Assembly (NCBI GenBank): GCA_039619475.1
Contig: CM077116.1
Coordinates: forward strand, 300,122,464-300,186,463
Origin: Icerya purchasi
Lineage: Eukaryota > Arthropoda > Insecta > Hemiptera > Monophlebidae
DNA length: 64,000 nt
Direction: 5' to 3'
Shown here: piece by piece, positions 15,101-25,817 of the stretch
Layout: each line of letters starts with the position of its first letter
Position numbering within the stretch: position 1 is the stretch's first letter
Position numbers and translations under genes: made by a program
The notes under the pieces: generated by a model
Databases searched by the model: none
Told to the model about the DNA's origin: nothing
What the model saw: the letters and a program-made list of their open reading frames with translations, nothing else

Positions 15101-18100
15101 AAAGTTTATTCAGTTCATTTGTATAAATATAAAAAGTATTAGGCGATAGATCAATGCCAGAAAATACTAGCATTATAGTTTTTGATTATAGCGTCTTATG
15201 ATTTTTTTATCATTGTAATAACTGTAAATCTATTGTATAATTTTATCTGTTATTCCCACCTTTTGTAGCTGTTGTATCAGTACAGATAAATCAACTTTTT
15301 CATATGCTGATTTAATGTCTATGAAAATCGCAACTGCATGTGAGCTTTTAGTCGGTATTATTTGTAAGTCTAAAGTAAATTCAGTTAGCACCCTATTCCT
15401 GATTTTTTCTGAAATTCGTATTGAACTTTAGAGAATTTATTATTCTTAAGAATCTACCACGGAATTTTTTCTTTAATGATAATTTCTAATGTTTTTCTAA
15501 CACACGTTAACAAAGACGTTGATCTGCAAGACTTGTAGTTCCTAGTTTAAAGGTCGAACACACGAGGTGTTTTTTCCATTTAAAAGGAAAGAACAAATTT
15601 TATAAAGAATAACTGAAAAGTTTAAGTAAATAGTCTTTACTCTTTCGAAAATGAAGTCTTATCATCGCACACTGAATATCACTTTTCCACATTGGTGTTC
15701 ACATTGTGATTAGGATTATCATTGTATTATCTAAAAAACATTAGGATTGGATGTGGAAACGAAGGTGCCATCGGTCTTTCAAACTATTTGATAAATTCTT
15801 TAATCTAATCAGAATTTATATTATATTTAACGGTGCTCCTAAATTCATATATGTTGTAGAACACAAAAAAATAAAAGACCCGTGTTTTTTTATATCTGCT
15901 AATAAACATATTAAGGGGGTGAAAACTACCCACAAAGTTTGCCAAAAAAATCGTTTTTTCTAAATATCTCGATTAATACTTAATATTTTTTGGTAAAACA
16001 AAATGTAGATTACTCCTTTCGGAAAAGCAATTAATTCATGATGATTTGAACAATAAGGGATGCATACCCTATTTTATAGGGGTTGAAAACCCATATTTAA
16101 TTCATTATTTTGGCGATAAAAAATAGTACAAAATCTAAAAATAATTTTTTAATTAATAAAATGAAAAACTGAAGTTGACCTGTTTCGGCATTTTCATTAA
16201 TTTCACCCCTAAAGGGGTAAACCACCCCTAACAGTACCCCAAACCCAATCTCACCGATTTTAATGAAATTGATATATCTTGTAGAACACAAAAAAATAAA
16301 AGACCCGTGTTTTTTTATATCTGCTAAAAAACATATTAAGAGGGTGAAAACTACCCCAAAAGTTAGCACAAAAAGAACGCTTTTTCTAAATATCTCGACT
16401 AACAGTTAATATTTTTTGGTAAAACAAAATTGAGATTACTCCTTTCGAAAAAGCAAATAATTCATGATGATTTGAACAATAATTGATGCATCCCCTATTT
16501 TATAGGGGTTTAAACCCCATATTTAATTTATTATTTTGAAGATAAAAAACAGTAAAAAACCTAAAAAAAAATGTTCAACTAATAAAATGATAAAATGAAG
16601 TTGACCTATTTCGGTATTTTCGAGCAGTATGCAATCCTAGTTATTCGTTATAATCGAGGTAACATCGTACATGACAAAGCAACCTTTTTAGAAAGCACTA
16701 CTTCCCATTCGCCAAGAAAAGGACTTAGAAAAGGCGACCCAAACAATGAGAGGATCCGAAATAAACTAGTGGCACTAATTTTTTCAGACTTTAAATCAAA
16801 AAAGTACTCAGAAAGAATCGACACTTTTAGTTAATGTACTTGGTTTACTAATGTTACAACATTGTTTTTTAAATTTAAATTTTTTTATTAAAAAAAGCTT
16901 TGATAATTTTGGTTTTATAAATTAATAAAAACAGAAAAGAGATAAAAGATATATGTTTTTTTGGGGGGATTTAATACAATTTTGATAAAATTTGAGCTTT
17001 TCTAAATTGATAATTATTTTTTATTAAAATGCATATAAAATCGATTTTTCTATAACTCTATTTTTCTCTTACACTAAAACGAGAATGACAATAATATTTC
17101 GAATAATTTTACTTCTAAATACTTATATTTTTTTCTATCGGCTATAAATTAAAAGTTCATATTAACACATCCTAAGCTTTTTAATGGGTTCATTGAACTT
17201 ACGTGGCAAACAAAAAAAAAAAAAATATATAAACAAATAGTCTATAAGTTTTTAGCACTTTACATCAAAGTTTTCATTAATTGGTTAAAGAATAGTTTGT
17301 GAAAAACGACAGTTAAAATGTGTGAATGACATATATTTGTTGAATTAATTTGAACAATGGTTTGTAAAGTTTTCTTTAGTCACTTTTATAGATAAATAAT
17401 TTTTTCAGTTTCTACGCATAAAAAAATAATAAGTTAAAATTGTACTTTTTTCAATTATAAATGTAATTTTAATATCGGTTCTGTGTAAAATTCACAACAT
17501 TGAATTGTTACTTAAGATTTTTTATTATAAAAACTCAACACGAAAGAAACAACATATACGCCTTAAGAAAAACATAATAGAAGAACCTTAAGATACTTTC
17601 ACAACGTTGAAAATTATATTGATCTTTTAAAAACTCTAATACTAATTGATGAAAAGGGGTCCTTTTAGGGAGGAGGGGAGGGGGGGGCAAAATTTAAAAA
17701 AATGTAATGTGATATTACCAATGTATCCCTGATCTACTCGTATCTAAACAAAGCATACCTCTCCAAATAGCTGTCTGGAATACCTAGCATCTATTAATCG
17801 TGGTCGAAAGAACAAAAACGCTATAAACTTATGTTCCGCAACCTGGAATATCAGAACTCTCTTAAATAATAATCCGAATCTAACCCCCAAAAAATACGGC
17901 TATGAACATTATAAATACAGTGTAGAGGTACTGCTGCATTATCTGAAATCAAGCTAGCTTTTCGAAATAGTTGAAGGTATATTTTCTTTTGGAAAGATAA
18001 CCCTCTTAGTAAACCAAGAATACACGAAGCTGGATTCACTATCAGGAATAATATTGTAAAATCATTACCAGGACCCTCTTGGGTGTTAACGATCATTTAG

Positions 18101-21100
18101 TAGAAGTTCGAATCCCGTTGGGTCATAAAAACTTGGTGCGTATAATTTCAGCATATGTACCAACGTTATAAACAGATAAGAACATGGAAGAGTAATTTTA
18201 CAGCGATCTACAAATCATTTTTCAAAGCATCCCAGTAACGAATAAGATTATACTATTGGGCAACATTAAGGCACACGTTGAAAATAACACGGAGATCTGG
18301 CCTAGAATAATTGGCAGACAGGATTGATCATGCCAATGAAAACAGTTTACTGTTATGCATCTTATGTACAACGAGTGAGCTATCAATAACAAATACTTAT
18401 GTTAAACTGAAGAACAGATATAAAACATCAAAACATCCTTGTTCTGGCCACTGGAACCCCCTAGATTATGTTATTTTCAAGCGCGTAGGCATAAGACTAC
18501 TCAAAAGAGATACCGAGGCTAATAGAGACTAAAAATTAGTCTTTTCTTTTTATGTTCTTGAATGCAACATCAATTATTCAATATTAACATTGATAGGATT
18601 AACATTAACGCTTTGCCCAACCCCATGATTTACAACAAATTTAAAAATAAAGTTCATAGCACGTTAAACCGCATAAATACAAATCCTTCTCTCAATTCTG
18701 AAAAAGCTGAATCTAGTTAAAAGAACCATTTATCCAATATGCATATCAATATGCAAAAGGCATAACCAGAAGGTATAAGCAAAAGAATATTGACTAGTTT
18801 AAAGACAGCAGACGCACATTATTTCAACTTATTGAAGAAGAATGACGCAGCCATTCAAAATTTTTATGCAACAGAAATGATGTCAACAACGCTAAATGTA
18901 ATGAAATAAGACCAAAGCTCCAACAAAAATAAAACGACTCAAAAACGTACGGTAGTGGACAAAAGCTAATATATTGCAAAAACTTATGGATATAAATGAT
19001 CTAAAAAATGCATCCCCTGAGTTAAAGAATATTTATGGGCCGACATATGATAATTTTGTTCTAGTCAAAGACAACTTTGGTCATTTAGTTCATCGCACTG
19101 ATGATCTTAATAGACGACGCGAATACAATAGCAATATCCTAAATCACAATCGTACTATTAAAAATGAAATACAGAATTTTCCTCAACATGCAGTTATTAT
19201 AAGGAAAAGTCGCGAATCTAATATCTTCGAAACTACTCAGGCTATCGAGTCAATTCAAAATAATAAAACCCCAGGACCGGATGCCATCTTGACAGAAATC
19301 CTATAGCTCTAAGATAGCAGACTTTTCCTTGAAATGTTCTTCGAAATATGAAAAAAAGAAAATATCTCTGCAGACTTTTCCTCGTCGGCAACAGTGAAAA
19401 CTTATGAAAAAAGGAAAAAAGGGTAATCGTGAACCGTGTTCCAACAACCAGGTATCTCATTCCTATTTATAGCGGAAAAAGTTTTATCAAAAATAAGAAT
19501 GGAAGATCATCGTTTACTTAAATGAATTCTTTATTGTAAATTAAATCGGGGCTGTCAGATGCATGGTGGTCGGAAAAAGAAATTCAAAGATCATTTTAAC
19601 GGAATTGTAAGATTTTTTGATAACATAGGATTGGAGATCGTCATTCCGCATAGCAAAAACTATTTCAGATTCTCAGAAAATTAATAATTTTATGAGTGTG
19701 ATCACTGCGGCTGCGTTTATGCTTCCCGCATAGGACTTATTAGCCACTTAAGAACCCATCGTTAGTATGCTAATTAGTGATGTATTTCAGAACTACTTGA
19801 CACGAATTCCTTAAATAATAATATTACGCTCACACTAGTAATAAAGCTTATATCTATATTGTCCTCTCACTTTGACATTAAAAGCAACCAGCTGATAAGT
19901 TACCGTATGCGTAGTAAAAATGCTCTCCGATATGCTAAAAAATAATAGCACAAAATTTTGACTACTACAACAAACGGATCTAATATTATATGCACTAATT
20001 TGTTGCTATGAAACATGTTGGTGGTTTTTATTTTTTAATAAAGCATATTCCTGTGTTTGACATTTCATATTTCAATATATTAAGTACTGCAATTTGTCCT
20101 TTTAAAGTTAGAATCAATAATCACTACATTTTCTGAAACTGAACTATACAACTTTTTACCTTATTGGAACTAATTAACAAAGTATATTACGCTAAACAAT
20201 AAAACACATGCATTAGTCAGTTTAAAAAACACGTTAACTGCGTATTAAGTGAAACAAGCCGAGTAAAAAAACAAATATTTAGCTTTTTAACATTTATTAT
20301 ACATTCATTTAGTCCTTCGCAAACTACAGTTCAACTTTAAATCTGCAGAAAGTGAAAACTTTCAATTAATTCACTAATTTGTAACTTTCTACGTTAATCT
20401 TCGACTTACAAATTCTATTTTAATATTACAAATATTACTTCGTGATTATTTTTAATTACGTTTAATGGATATATTTTTGTACTTGCATATGTTTATTTTC
20501 GCAAGGCTAATTTAGAACCCGCATCTGTCGAGTGACTTTTTTGTTATTAGAAATTAAGCCAACAACCTTAAGCAATTTCATTAATCTGATTTTACAAAAA
20601 ATTAGTGGTCACTATTGCTATGATCAAATAACCAAATCGATATTCTAAACTTAAAGTCTAGTTTTGATGAGTAAAAAGAAACGCCATAATACAACCTACA
20701 TTTGCATAAGGATGCCGGAAATGGAGCAGTACAACTAATAAGAGTTTGCTAGTATTTTAAAAATAAATTTCGAAAAAAAAGTACCATTGTTACTTTTAAT
20801 TAGCAGAAATAGATTAGTTTAAATTTATTTCGTTACAGAAAATAACCACCGGTTTTACTCATCATACGGTAATAGTGTTTTTCGATTTTTTTCGAATGAA
20901 CAAAGATAAAGCTAATTATATATCCACTTTAAAAAAAAACTCAGCGAAACACAAGAAAAAGTGTACAGTTTAAAAAAAAATCTTTCACTTATTTTAAGAT
21001 AACAACAAACACAATCGATATCTATCGTGAGTCAACACATTAATTAAAATGGGACGAGGTACACTAGCATCGGCTAATAGCCGCTACGCTGTAAAATCGC

Positions 21101-22418
21101 TTTTGAAAGTTGTTTTCAACGTTTTTCCGCGGAAATGTAAACAGTATTTGCGACCGATAGCAGGAGCTCATTAATTATAGCAAAATAGTAGTTGCTGGTG
21201 TGAATTGATAACATTTAACATTTTATTGTTGCACATTCCACTTGCCGTTTGCAACGAACTATATTTTTGCCGTCGTAAATTTACCTTTGTAAGTTAATTT
21301 TAAAAACCGCTATTGACATGTGCAAAATATCACACTATGTTACGTGTAATGAATTAATCAGGGGATAAGTACGTTAAAATTTAAATCTGACTTTTCAGTT
21401 TCCATCAATTTTTTAAGGAAACATTACTAAGTCTAGATATGGTGAATTGATTGATATGGATAAAATTTGATTCATCCCTGCTCTTTGTATTAAAAAAAAA
21501 AAAAAAAAGCAATGTATTCAAATTGATAACATTTTTCTTCAAATTTAGCAGTATTATCCCGAAAATATTACTGACTTTGCTAAACAGATCACAATAAAGG
21601 AAAATTTGTTAAAATTAAAACTAGTAGGAAATTCTTATAAAATTAATAACAATTTTTCGCCATTGAAGATAAATTTTTGTTTTTTTACTTTAGATAAAAT
21701 GCTCTGTTTGTTACGGATACTTTTCATTTTTTCATAAAATTTTATAGTTGTTTAAAAACTTTAACAATTGTAACTTCTTTTATAAAAGTTAGTCAATAAA
21801 TAACGTGATTTGTTTGCTTTTATTATTCCTTACGATTTTGAGCAAATGATAATTGTGCTACTTGCTTCTTTATAGATATCCATTTTAACACATTATTAAA
21901 AACATTTTTCTTTTTCAAAGTAAAAAATTAACTTTTCAACAAAATATGTCATTTCATGTATTTACATCTAACTCTCCGACCAAAATTAACGTTGATTAAA
22001 GCGATTATTTTTTACATTGAAAACTGGTAGTCTGAAAGCGAATTTTAACTGTATACAAACACACCTAAAAATAATGTACGTTTGATAAAAATAAATGTAA
22101 ATAACACGAAACGTGAAATAACACTTTTTAAAAATGTATTTTCTAGAAAGACAAAAATTAAATTATCATGCAGCACACGATTAATTTTTTAAATTTTACC
22201 TGCTGTGAACATTAAACAGTGCGTGTTTCAGGATCGACAGCTTATCACTAAAACATTTTACAATGAGAACATTTTCTTTTTCCTTGACTAATTGTATTAT
22301 CTTTGATGTCATAAGTATGAATTCTGAAATACATATTATTTTAAAATCATAACAAAACTTCAAAATATTATATAAAAATATTAGTTCCAAACCTTTACTT
22401 ACCTGTATTATCCGGCAT
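242..22418 (-). CDS. Dicer-family protein (Dicer-1-like), N-terminal helicase region, 3' part outside window
   Basis: Nine minus-strand exons join in phase with GT/AG borders: 22403-22418, 22200-22323, 13422-13569, 12005-12124, 10936-11057, 8062-8257, 7291-7436, 4580-4742, 242-469. They give 421 codons from the ATG at 22418; a donor at 241-240 shows that the gene continues leftward. The order matches a Dicer helicase: residues 20-45 sit at the motif I position; residues 117-126 read CLVIFDEEF-like at the DExH box; residues 195-340 resemble the helicase insertion domain; residues 346-395 align with the C-terminal helicase lobe, with a CxxxLFDGPKTYSSYV stretch where Dicers have a PxTYRSYVQ stretch. 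Key catalytic positions are lost: the motif I glycines are replaced (CFSDKL, Lys33 kept), DECH is DEEF (123-126), and the motif VI Q..GR.R is TAKELSS (383-389). Insect Dicer-1 is known to have a degenerate helicase and to act in microRNA processing. PAZ and RNase III domains would lie beyond the left edge. The introns hold the mobile elements listed separately. Family fairly sure; paralogue uncertain. Confidence 0.72.
746..1674 (+). mobile_element. Mariner-type transposon, internally deleted and dead
   Basis: The ends are 27-base inverted repeats (CACGGTGTGTCGGAAAAG at 746, and its near-complement ending at 1674) flanked by TA at 744-745 and 1675-1676, the mariner target site. A helix-turn-helix piece lies at 1023-1130 (TTVYRWYKRFKD). 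It is followed abruptly by the catalytic region: a TMLIAYFNAKG-like segment near 1135, an LLDDYEPAHSA segment near 1290 and a PYSPHLATTDFCLFPK segment near 1380. The join implies that roughly 300 bp are missing between the DNA-binding and catalytic parts. Stop codons and frame changes run through it. It lies in an intron of the Dicer-like gene. Confidence 0.85.
1677..4579. other. AT-rich intron sequence with no recognised feature
   Basis: This is the rest of the Dicer-like intron between exons 4580-4742 and 242-469. It consists of AT-rich sequence with short A/T runs. No coding exon, inverted-repeat element or RNA gene could be supported here; the open stretches at 2743 and 4312 are low-complexity A/T reading frames. 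Confidence 0.5.
5206..5272 (+). repeat. Left-end fragment of the CAGGGYCRTATCT hAT-type MITE family
   Basis: The sequence from 5206 (CAGGGTCATATCTGGACC, then AAATTTCAAGGGGGAGG and TTTTTATAATTATACATAT) matches the left ends of the copies at 53846 and, inverted, 25451. It breaks off near 5272, where a different repeat begins, and no right end was found. Confidence 0.6.
5274..6930. repeat. Composite dispersed repeat, same family as 15838-16622
   Basis: It begins with ACTAGCTTACTCGGCGAACT. The part from about 6540 to 6900 is related, in inverted orientation, to the tandem units at 15838-16622. Shared pieces include the stretch around ATGAAAATGCCGAAACACGTCAAC (6573 onward) and AAACACGTGTCTAATATTTT (near 6830). 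Translated, both loci give an ENAET(G/R)QL string, but no open frame spans the repeat, so I read this as DNA-level similarity rather than a gene. The element class is not recognised. Confidence 0.55.
5537..5668. repeat. Imperfect inverted repeat (foldback)
   Basis: A left arm of about 50 bases (5537-5586, containing CATCAGTTAACAACACAGAG) pairs imperfectly with a right arm at 5611-5668 (containing CTCTATGCAGTTAGCTGATG). About 24 bases of loop separate them. It lies inside the composite repeat that starts at 5274. Confidence 0.65.
7635..8010 (-). mobile_element. tRNA-derived SINE
   Basis: Read on the minus strand, the 5' end resembles a tRNA gene. A box A-like TAGCCTAGTTGC lies at 8004-7993 and a box B-like GGTTCGATCCC at 7960-7950, 32 bases apart as in RNA polymerase III internal promoters. 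The body runs leftward to a simple ATG-repeat tail at 7650-7635. No intact tRNA cloverleaf is expected, since the sequence past box B leaves the tRNA pattern. It sits in the Dicer-like intron between exons 8062-8257 and 7291-7436. Confidence 0.7.
9710..9778 (+). pseudogene. Reverse transcriptase fragment
   Basis: The plus-strand frame reads CGIRQGDPF and continues for about 23 residues, matching the conserved G-RQGDP-SP block of non-LTR reverse transcriptases. Neither flank continues the domain in frame. It is a short relic within a Dicer-like intron. Confidence 0.55.
11130..11760 (-). pseudogene. Non-LTR retrotransposon endonuclease remnant
   Basis: Minus-strand frames contain a GRTGVIDSGGRKRFYSGEES segment near 11560 and, after a frame change, a block resembling the IQVYAPT...D-EE-E-FY--I...VVVMGDFNA region of LINE endonucleases (near 11180-11380). 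Stops interrupt both. It fills much of the intron between Dicer-like exons 12005-12124 and 10936-11057. Confidence 0.55.
12144..12190. repeat. (AT)n-(GT)n microsatellite
   Basis: A run of AT dinucleotides is followed directly by GT dinucleotides. Confidence 0.95.
12265..12540 (+). mobile_element. Probable tRNA-derived SINE, degenerate
   Basis: The sequence GATAGATTAGTAGTTAAGGT followed by GCTTGCCTACCAAACCAGAG resembles the D-arm to anticodon region of a tRNA-derived SINE head. A weak box B candidate (TTATCGAGACT) follows near 12327. The GC-richer body ends near 12540 with an A/T-rich tail. It is not the same family as the SINE at 7635-8010. Confidence 0.5.
14770..15560 (-). pseudogene. Non-LTR reverse transcriptase remnant
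   Basis: Read on the minus strand, segments of a reverse transcriptase appear in order with breaks between them: a QYEFQKKSG-like block near 15420, IFIDIKSAYEKVDLSVLI near 15330 (the first catalytic Asp block) and KYLEVTF near 14900. The FADD-like block between the last two was not found. Stops and frame changes show that it is dead. It lies in the 8.6-kb Dicer-like intron. Confidence 0.6.
15838..16622. repeat. Tandem duplication with a 425-bp period
   Basis: A marker starting GTAGAACACAAAAAAATAAA occurs at 15856 and again at 16281. The sequence after each stays closely similar (AGACCCGTGTTTTTTTATAT, a block near 16040 and 16470 with TGATGATTTGAACAATAA, then CCTATTTTATAGGGGTT). The second unit is cut off at about 16622. 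The same family appears inverted at 6540-6900. Confidence 0.85.
17780..19765 (+). pseudogene. Non-LTR retrotransposon (LINE) remnant with C-terminal zinc finger
   Basis: Blocks of a LINE polyprotein occur in order. ATWNIRTLLN near 17830 is the endonuclease start. Residues like ITNTYVKLKNRYKTS and HWNPLDYV near 18390-18470 match the endonuclease middle. NNKTPGPDAILTEIL near 19255 is the start of the reverse transcriptase. A C2H2-like CDHCGCVYASRIGLISHLRT at about 19698-19757 ends in a stop. Most of the reverse transcriptase is missing between about 19310 and 19690, and stops are frequent. Such a terminal zinc finger is known in a group of insect and worm LINEs. Confidence 0.7.
19766..22199. 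other. AT-rich intron sequence with no recognised feature
   Basis: Remainder of the large Dicer-like intron up to exon 22200-22323. No exon, RNA gene or bounded element could be supported. Confidence 0.45.
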
Positions 22419-22624
22419 ATTTATATGCAATTATAAAAGCTACCAAACAAATAAAACGAACGGTAAAAATCTAAACGATATAATTCATCATATTTATATC
22501 TTCTCAAAGATAACGGATAACTGCAACAACAATAACAACTCTTTTCAATATTCTATAATAAAACAAAACAAAAGCCGGTTAAATTTCGTATCGATAAAAA
22601 CCATCTCAAAAGAACACAAAGATA

Positions 22625-23040
22625 AACTAAAATTGTCATCCGCGCAGGTGTAATTTGCAATGCGACACGATCGCATTGTCATATTTCGTTCTTTTTCATG
22701 TCTGCGTCAGCGGATGTTGGTTATTATTTTATAAATCGGTGTGTTACTTTGTTTGTAATTAACAGCGATATCTGATGAAACAGTTTATGTAATTTTAATT
22801 TTTTATTTTCAGAAAATCCGACTACTGTAAGCTAGTGCAGTTATTACAAAACATAATGGAACGCTTTTTACATAAGTAAGACAATTGAATAGTAAACAGA
22901 CAGTAAACTATACATAAACGATACACTATTAGTAGGGTTTTACAATACGATTAAAAATAAATATTTATAATGGCATACATGTAAACAGCATATAATCGTG
23001 TCGCATTGTAAATTCCACTGGCGCGGATATCATTTTAGTT
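22625..23040. mobile_element. MITE with ~50-base terminal inverted repeats and TA duplication
   Basis: The left end AACTAAAATTGTCATCCGCG (22625) is matched in reverse complement by the right end CGCGGATATCATTTTAGTT (ending 23040). The inverted similarity extends about 50 bases through TGCAATGCGACACGATCGCA and its partner. TA flanks both ends (22623-22624, 23041-23042), as for Tc1/mariner-class insertions. There is no coding capacity. It ends about 200 bp upstream of the first Dicer-like coding exon, so it may overlap that gene's promoter region. Confidence 0.8.
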
Positions 23041-23042
23041 TA

Positions 23043-24013
23043 GGACAAGCATCCAGGAAAGTTTCTATTGTCTAGTAGCCAGTAGGTACTTCATAATATG
23101 TTATACATAAACGCAAACAGCTCAAAAAATGAAAGTTTTATTCATTAATTGGATAATAAAGTATTAAAAAAAACAATCTGAATTGTTGTTACTCGGTTTA
23201 TCGTTTTAACCGTTATGTAAATATAGAATTTTAAACGATGTATGTTTTTATACATGATAAATCAATTAAATATTTTAATATTTTACATATAGTTTGTATT
23301 TGTATAAAGGAACATGTAATTAGAATATTACTTTATGTAATGGTTAAAACAATAATTCAGAACGATTTTTAGGTATCTTATCGCCAAATAAATAAATAGA
23401 ACTGTCATAACTCATAACATTATAATTAAAAACTGTTTGCACACACACATTGTATGTCATAAATGTTCTACTAGATATTCTTATATGGTAATTAGACATT
23501 ATTCACTTAGTTTTCATCTGGGGGGGGGGCTGCTTCTGCAACCCTCCCGTTTGACAAACCATTGGTGAATTGGATATGTTCAAAAATTCGCTACACATCA
23601 ATAAATAGATGAAGTTCAAATGAAAAAATATGCTTTATTAATAAGGTAATTACAAATTTGTTACATAAAAACATTAATAAAATTAAAAATTGCATAGTAT
23701 ATACTGTTTATTATGTGCAGCAATATTTCACATATTTCTGAAAATATACAATTCAAGCTTTATTGTTTGTTCGAGTTGTAATATCGTAATTTACTGTTGT
23801 TGGAATATGACTTTTGGTCAACAACTGTAAATAGAAACGATTACAGGCAATATAATGTTAATTTGGCTAATGTCATAACCGGTTGTCCATTATGACCTTG
23901 GCTGCTACAGCCTTTTTTGCTTTTTACTACGATTTTGGGGAATATAAAAGTCTAATCTTCCACGCTGGCTAGGCAACTTGGACTGCCAGGTTGGTTGTTC
24001 TTCTACTGTAGTT
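23043..24013. other. Intergenic AT-rich sequence
   Basis: Spacer between the divergent Dicer-like and SCO1 genes. A G-run and a short GC-rich patch at 23520-23565 may be a transposon end, but no partner end was found. Confidence 0.4.
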
Positions 24014-24021
24014 GTTCCAAT

Positions 24022-24337
24022 CAAAGGCGCACTCAGGAGTTTCTTTTGGTCGGGGCTAGAATTTAGATAAGTTCGGGGGTGGTAAATCGGTACCTCGACT
24101 AAGTATCTATCTATTTCCGTGGTCTGTAAATTAAAATTAAAAAAAAAATAAATACAAAATTAACGAATATTATTTTTAAAAAAATTACAAAACTGACGAA
24201 TTTTATTTAAAAAAAAGTAATAATAACAATAGAAACGTAACTTTATATTTGTAATATAAGCAAAAAGTAAATGTGTATGTTTTTTTTTGGGGGGGGGGGG
24301 CAATGGCCCTGTGGCACCCCCCTTAAGTGCGCCAATG
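24022..24337. mobile_element. hAT-type MITE with 8-bp target duplication GTTCCAAT
   Basis: The left end is CAAAGGCGCACTCAGGAG and the right end reads AAGTGCGCCAATG, giving short terminal inverted repeats (CA-GGCGCACT). GTTCCAAT occurs exactly on both sides (24014-24021, 24338-24345). An 8-base duplication is the hAT superfamily signature. The 316-bp body is noncoding, with a long G-run at 24289-24300. Confidence 0.85.
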
Positions 24338-24429
24338 GTTCCAATTATATCTATATCGTTGACATTATTTTTATGTTTCTATTGATTAAATTCATATTTC
24401 TCCTTTTAAAGCTATTTCCTTTTAGTTTT

Positions 24430-24885
24430 CTATAATATAGTAGTATTATTGCAGAGGCAGGGGTAGTAAGGCTATTAAATCCTGCTTCTTGTTTTCTGTT
24501 AGGGTTTATTACCTTAGCCTTTGGGTCAATACTCTTACCTGAAAGGCAGCAGCTTGCTACTAGGAATGTAGCAGGTGAGACATATTTATACAGGCGGTCT
24601 TAGCTCGCCAAAGGTTAATAGACCGTCGTAGATATAGAGTTTTATGGACAGTTCCTATCCTGTCCTTTTTTGCCTCCTCATGGCCTATACCCTGCCACCA
24701 CTGGAATCACCTGCCTGAGGTTTTCCATTAGTAGCTGCCCTTGGTCCGCGGCTGCTTATTCTTTATTCATAGTTAACCAATGTATCTATTGGCCGTGTCA
24801 TTATCCGCCACTTGTCATCGAGCCCGGATTCTGGTTAAGCTCCTCTGGCTTCCCGGGAGGTACAAAGTGACCCCTGGGTAGGTTT
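24430..24885. repeat. GC-richer unassigned segment, possible transposon relic
   Basis: It stands out from its surroundings by higher G+C and by CpG-containing words (GGTCCGCGGCTGC, GAGCCCGGATTC, CCCGGGAGGT). No open frame with recognisable motifs or terminal repeats was found, so the class is unknown. Confidence 0.35.
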
Positions 24886-25450
24886 TAATTATACTACTTG
24901 TAATATATTTTCGTTTAAAAACATCAATTTAGCCTCATAGAAATGTTGTTAAATTTAGTTATTTTACACTAATATAACATCCATATTTGATATACCAAAA
25001 GAAAAGTTAGAATAATTTAGATTTTCTATTTTCCTGCTCGTTTGGAGATGCATATTAAAGCGGAAACATACTGCTGTCACTCACTTAAGTTTACATATTT
25101 ACAAAAAATACAAAAATAGATTTTAATACGGTAGGAACCAGGAACCAGGGCTTGAAAAGCTAAATATATATTTTATTCATCTGACAATGTTGTACGCTTA
25201 TTTTACAAACAATAAACTAGAGAGTCCTTGAAATGAATTAGTAAAATAAACGTACAGTGTTGTTAAATTGATCAAATTTTCATTTCACTTTTCAGGCTCT
25301 CTAGGAACACATTTAAGTCACTTCACATATATATATATCATATTAGTTTTTTTTTACTGCATAATACCGTGTTCTTGAATTTTGGTTCGTTTGAATATTT
25401 TATTGACGTGAACTCATATTTTTTCACTGTAGAATTGTAGTCGTTGTATT

Positions 25451-25817
25451 CAGGGTCATATCTGACGGCGGGTTTTCAGAGTTCACCCCTCCCCTGAAAT
25501 GTCTGCGAAATAATAACTGCTTGAATTAAATGGACTAAAATTCAGAATAAATTTATATCTTTTCAATTTTTGAGAAAGGAAAAGAACATTAAAATTTTTA
25601 TGGATTCCATGGAAACGATTATTTTTTATTTGTTTTTATTGTAGTGTTCAAATATCGCATAAACAATAATTTACTACAAGGCTTTAGTGTACTATTTATA
25701 AATAAATATATTTCATGATACTACACGCACACACACACATATATATATAATATACATATTTATTTATAAAAATATTTTCGTAACCCCTCCTGAAATTTTG
25801 GTCAAGATACGGCCCTG
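25451..25817 (-). mobile_element. hAT-type MITE (CAGGGYCRTATCT family) with 8-bp duplication GTTGTATT
   Basis: The left end CAGGGTCATATCTGACG and the right end AAGATACGGCCCTG are inverted repeats. GTTGTATT is present exactly at 25443-25450 and 25818-25825. The body is the reverse complement of the copy at 53846-54275, including an AC/AT microsatellite near 25725-25750. It has no coding capacity. It lies about 580 bp upstream of the SCO1 start. Confidence 0.85.

Noticed and set aside
16595..16834. Plus-strand 79-codon open frame after the tandem repeat
   Set aside because: It starts inside the repeat, and the remaining part has no motif or splice context I could use. It may be transposon-derived, but nothing supports a call.
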